64,000 nt of DNA. Source: Amphibacillus sp. MSJ-3. Its GTDB lineage: Bacteria; Bacillota; Bacilli; Bacillales; Amphibacillaceae. The notes beneath the pieces are model-generated. The model made no database searches. It saw only the letters and a list, made by a program, of their open reading frames with translations, and was not told the origin of the DNA. Within the stretch, counting starts at the first letter, position 1; every line of letters starts with the position of its first letter. Both the position numbers and the translations under genes were made by a program. The DNA lies in assembly GCF_018919165.1 (NCBI RefSeq), contig NZ_JAHLQM010000008.1, positions 16,671-80,670 of the forward strand, read 5' to 3'. This document shows positions 60,968 through 64,000 of the stretch, in pieces.

Positions 60968-61630
60968 ATGAATGTTGATTGGATAACTTTTTGGCCACGT
61001 GTTGTTGATGCAACAGCTGAAACTATTTTTATGGTAGCAAGTACACTGTTTTTTGGAACGATTTTTGGACTAACAATCGGCCTGCTCCTCTATGTATCAA
61101 GAACAAATAATATTCTTGAAAACAAGGTCATTTTTAACTTATTGAATTTTATCATTAATTTAATTCGCCCAATTCCGTTCATTATTTTTCTAGTTGCAGT
61201 TTCACCCTTAACCCGTCAAGTGATAGGTACAACAATTGGTACAGTTGCTGCCATCTTTCCAATGACAATCGTTGCTAGTTTTTCAATCGCACGGGTAGTG
61301 GAAAATAATCTAGTCGGTATCGATTCGGGTGTGATTGAGGCAGCTCAGGCAATGGGGGCAGGGTCAATTCGGATTATTATCACAGTCTTAATTCCCGAAG
61401 CGCTTGGTCCTTTAATTCTTGGCTTAACATTTATGACAATTAGTTTAATAGACTTTTCCGCAGTTGCCGGGACAGTTGGTGGTGGTGGCTTGGGTCATTT
61501 AGCGATGACTTATGGTTACCAGCGCTTTGATACAAGTGTGATGACTGTTACCGTTATAATTCTAATCATTCTTGTCCAGAGTGCGCAATGGTTAGGTAAT
61601 ACGATTTCTAGAAAAATAATGCGTCGTTAG
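60968..61630 (+). CDS. metI: Methionine ABC transporter permease
   Basis: 220 residues with five or six membrane helices and the family pattern RPIPFIIFLVAVSPLTR and EAAQAMGAGSIRII, the latter being the ATPase-docking EAA loop. It is coupled to metN with a one-base gap; GGAGG inside the end of metN serves as ribosome site. Length matches Bacillus MetP/MetI (about 222). Confidence 0.94.
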   Translation: MNVDWITFWPRVVDATAETIFMVASTLFFGTIFGLTIGLLLYVSRTNNILENKVIFNLLNFIINLIRPIPFIIFLVAVSPLTRQVIGTTIGTVAAIFPMTIVASFSIARVVENNLVGIDSGVIEAAQAMGAGSIRIIITVLIPEALGPLILGLTFMTISLIDFSAVAGTVGGGGLGHLAMTYGYQRFDTSVMTVTVIILIILVQSAQWLGNTISRKIMRR

Positions 61631-61662
61631 TTTTTTTAAAAAAATATAAGGAGTGGTCTGAT

Positions 61663-62538
61663 TTGAAAAAGATTAAAGGTTTTTTAGTTTTACTAGCAGT
61701 ATTATTTTTAATTGCTTGTGAAGATAATAGAGGTGAAACAAAAGCCTCGGCAGATGAACCGGTTCAAGTATCGATTGGGGTAAATGGTGTTGATGGTGCA
61801 CAGTGGCCAATTTTGAAGGAAAAGGCAGCCAAGGAAGGCATTGAAATAGAGTTAATTGAGTTTTCCGATTATACCTTACCAAACAATGCGCTTGCTCAAG
61901 GGGATGTTGATTTAAACGCTTTTCAACATTTTTCTTTCTTGGCGCAATATGTCAATGAAAGTGGCAATGATCTCTATCCGATTGGCTCAACAGTATTTGC
62001 TCCGTTAGGGATTTATTCAGAAAAGATTGAAGATATTTCTGAGTTTAAGGAAGGTGATAAGATTGCGATTCCAGATGATCCCTCTAATCAAGCTAGAGCA
62101 CTTCGACTATTAGAAAGTGCTGGGTTAATTACTTTAGCAGATGATTTTGGCTTGTTTGGTGATCCGAGTAAGATAATAGATAATCCTTTAAATCTTGAAA
62201 TCACCCCGATGACAGCACAACAATCACCACGTGTCCTACCTGATGTTACAGGTTCGATTATTAATAATGGGATTGCAGGACAGGCGGGTTTTGATCCGGC
62301 GAGTGACCCGATTTATCGTGAATCAGCAGAAGATGAGAGTGTTTATCCATATATTAACTTGATTGCTGCCAGAGTAGAAGATAAAGATAATGAAGTTTAC
62401 AAAAAGATTGTTGAGCTTTATCAAGAACCAGATATTGAAGCTGCAATCGCTGAAGATACGAACCATGGTTCATCTATTGTTAAGCTAACTGATGAGGAAA
62501 TTGAACAGTTATTTGAAGATTTAAAACAAGGTGAATAA
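61663..62538 (+). CDS. metQ: Methionine-binding lipoprotein
   Basis: 291 residues with a TTG start behind AAGGAGTGG. The signal peptide ends in FLIAC, so the protein is lipidated. The mature part is an NlpA/MetQ-type binding protein (EIELIEFSDYTLPNNALAQGD, DLNAFQHFSF, KIAIPDDPSNQARAL). It captures methionine outside the membrane for MetNI. Confidence 0.94.
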   Translation: MKKIKGFLVLLAVLFLIACEDNRGETKASADEPVQVSIGVNGVDGAQWPILKEKAAKEGIEIELIEFSDYTLPNNALAQGDVDLNAFQHFSFLAQYVNESGNDLYPIGSTVFAPLGIYSEKIEDISEFKEGDKIAIPDDPSNQARALRLLESAGLITLADDFGLFGDPSKIIDNPLNLEITPMTAQQSPRVLPDVTGSIINNGIAGQAGFDPASDPIYRESAEDESVYPYINLIAARVEDKDNEVYKKIVELYQEPDIEAAIAEDTNHGSSIVKLTDEEIEQLFEDLKQGE

Positions 62539-62565
62539 GTTAATCGATAAAAGGAGGCTTTTTAA

Positions 62566-63774
62566 ATGACAGTGATTGAAAATGTAAAGGATGTACTATT
62601 CCAGTCAATTGAAGATAATCAAGCGTTATACATCAAAACAAGTCATCAAATCCATGAGAATCCAGAGATCGGAAATGAAGAGTTTTTTGCTTGTGATTTG
62701 CATAGTGAAAACTTAAGTCAAGCGGGTTTTAAAGTTGATAAGGATATTGCTGGTCACAAAACAGCGTTTTATGCGATCAAGGATAGTGGTAAAACAGGAC
62801 CGACCATCGCTTTTCTTGCGGAATATGATGCACTACCTGGGCTTGGTCATGCTTGTGGCCATAACATTATTGGAACAACTAGTGTGGCTGCTGCGATTGC
62901 CCTTGCAGAGGTCATTGATGATACAGGTGGAAGAGTTGTAGTCTTGGGAACACCTGCAGAGGAGGGAGGGCCGAATGGTAGTGCAAAAGGGAGTTTTGCT
63001 GATCAGGGATTTTTAAAAGATATTGATGTTGCCCTTATGCTTCATCCTGGTGGGCAAACAGGCTTAACACCAGAATCCTTAGCTGTTGATCCACTTGATT
63101 TTAAGTTTTATGGTAAGCCTGCACACGCTTCGGGTGCACCGCATCTAGGTGTCAACGCTTTAGATGGAGTCATTCAATTATTCAATGGTATTAATGCACT
63201 ACGCCAGCAGCTACCAGATGATGTTCGAATTCATGGTATTATTACACATGGTGGTGATGCGCCGAATATTATCCCTGAATTTGCGTCAGCTCGTTTTTAT
63301 ATTCGAGCTAGCTCTTGGGACAAAACGAAGGAAATTGCAGAAAAAGTTCGAGCGATTGCAAAAGGTGCAGCCCTAGCAACAGGGACAAAGGTTGTGATTG
63401 AACGATTCCAAAATCCAGTGAAAGATCTCGTGCCAACGCCTGCTCTAGATCAGGTATTAGATGAAGAGTTGACAGCTGTTGGTGAAGAAGTCAATAAAGA
63501 AAAGCGTAAAGGCAAAGGTTCAACGGATGCGGGTAATATTAGTTACGAAGTCCCAACAGCCCATGGTCATATAAAAATTGGCCCAGACGACTTAATCGGT
63601 CATACAGCGGAATTTCGTGAAGCAGCTAAATCTGAGCAGGGTGATCAGGCAATTATTACTGGAGCAAAAGCACTTGCTTCAACAGCTTACCGATTGATAA
63701 GCGATCTAGCTTTATTAGAAAAGGTAAGGCAGGATCATCAAGGGGCATTGGAGCAAAAAAAGTCCTTATTATAA
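62566..63774 (+). CDS. M20 family amidohydrolase/peptidase
   Basis: 402 residues. Zinc ligands and catalytic residues of the M20D (AbgB/HipO-like) group are visible: LAEYDALPGLGHACGHNII, the catalytic Glu pair in PAEEGGPNG, and LMLHPG. It lies 27 bp after metQ with an AGGAGG ribosome site, so it belongs to the SAM-controlled met operon. It may release methionine or a related sulphur amino acid from an N-acyl or dipeptide form brought in by the importer. That substrate is inferred from context only. Confidence 0.87.
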   Translation: MTVIENVKDVLFQSIEDNQALYIKTSHQIHENPEIGNEEFFACDLHSENLSQAGFKVDKDIAGHKTAFYAIKDSGKTGPTIAFLAEYDALPGLGHACGHNIIGTTSVAAAIALAEVIDDTGGRVVVLGTPAEEGGPNGSAKGSFADQGFLKDIDVALMLHPGGQTGLTPESLAVDPLDFKFYGKPAHASGAPHLGVNALDGVIQLFNGINALRQQLPDDVRIHGIITHGGDAPNIIPEFASARFYIRASSWDKTKEIAEKVRAIAKGAALATGTKVVIERFQNPVKDLVPTPALDQVLDEELTAVGEEVNKEKRKGKGSTDAGNISYEVPTAHGHIKIGPDDLIGHTAEFREAAKSEQGDQAIITGAKALASTAYRLISDLALLEKVRQDHQGALEQKKSLL

Positions 63775-63900
63775 ACGGAGAAAGTTAAAACTAAATCACT
63801 AACATAAAAGAAAATGATGAAATACACTTGGCTAATCGTAAGAAATGAGACTGGGATATAAGTTGAAAATTCATTTACTTTAGAAAAACGGTTGTACAAT

Positions 63901-63949
63901 ATATAGCGTTGGTGAGTTAAAAAACAGAAACCATTGACGCTATATTTTT
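63901..63949 (+). terminator. Terminator of the met operon
   Basis: ATATAGCGT (63901-63909) pairs with ACGCTATAT (63937-63945), with inner TGG/CCA pairing and a T-tract. Confidence 0.7.
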
Positions 63950-64000
63950 ATTTGAATATTTTATGATTTGTCTCATTTATAACTCACTTTATATACCCGC

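Overview
The window reads as chromosome of a low-GC, Gram-positive member of the Bacillaceae. Evidence: strong AGGAGG-type ribosome binding sites, TTG and GTG starts, sigma-A promoters (TTGACA/TATAAT), catabolite-responsive (cre) sites, LicT-type antitermination, an S-box (SAM) leader before metN, LPxTG sortase substrates, and intergenic repeats of a kind common in halophilic or alkaliphilic Bacillaceae. An oxygen-independent NrdDG reductase and many sugar systems fit a facultative, saccharolytic organism. The genus is an inference I cannot fix; something near Amphibacillus, Halolactibacillus or Gracilibacillus would fit.

Layout. 1-3.1 kb: 3' end of a MetE-like methyltransferase, then a GntR regulator and a butanediol-type dehydrogenase behind a 32-bp perfect palindrome. 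3.3-9.7 kb (minus strand): an alpha-galactoside locus with a LacI regulator, a binding protein, two permeases and a GH36 alpha-galactosidase; it has no ATPase gene. 10-12.3 kb: a lipoprotein, a GloB hydrolase and a DUF3298-like protein. 12.8-17.3 kb: beta-glucoside operon licT-bglP-bglH with a promoter, a cre site and two RAT/terminator switches. 17.7-20.8 kb: nrdD-nrdG behind paired NrdR boxes and a structured leader. 21-25 kb: an FNR-like reductase, a DbpA-type helicase and an Old Yellow Enzyme.

25.5-38.4 kb is a surface-pilus locus with its own signalling. Two REC-wHTH-BTAD response regulators and a 1039-residue kinase with two kinase modules are encoded on the minus strand. Downstream on the plus strand lie a lectin-like LPxTG adhesin, a backbone pilin and two sortases, one with and one without the lid motif. 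Tandem 11-bp repeats of one shared consensus lie upstream of both the proximal regulator gene and the pilin operon, each oriented towards its own gene. 11-bp-phased repeats are what SARP/BTAD regulators bind, so this looks like a previously undescribed regulon.

38.6-47 kb: a sugar-binding lipoprotein, YesM-like kinase and YesN-like regulator, divergent from a ChvE/GguAB-type monosaccharide ABC transporter, with cre sites at both promoters. 47.3-55.3 kb: a complete type I Wadjet (JetABCD) anti-plasmid system, intact by inspection. 55.7-59.3 kb: an RluA-type pseudouridine synthase, a tRNA-Lys(CTT) and a SEC-C/TPR protein. 59.5-64 kb: a 20-bp minisatellite, an S-box riboswitch, metNIQ and an M20 peptidase.

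A family of 210-240 bp two-hairpin repeats, all in one orientation, is scattered in the intergenic gaps (five clear copies, two of them reduced). A separate 220-bp GC-richer palindromic repeat lies at 25.0-25.2 kb. No transposase, integrase, phage gene or CRISPR array was seen.
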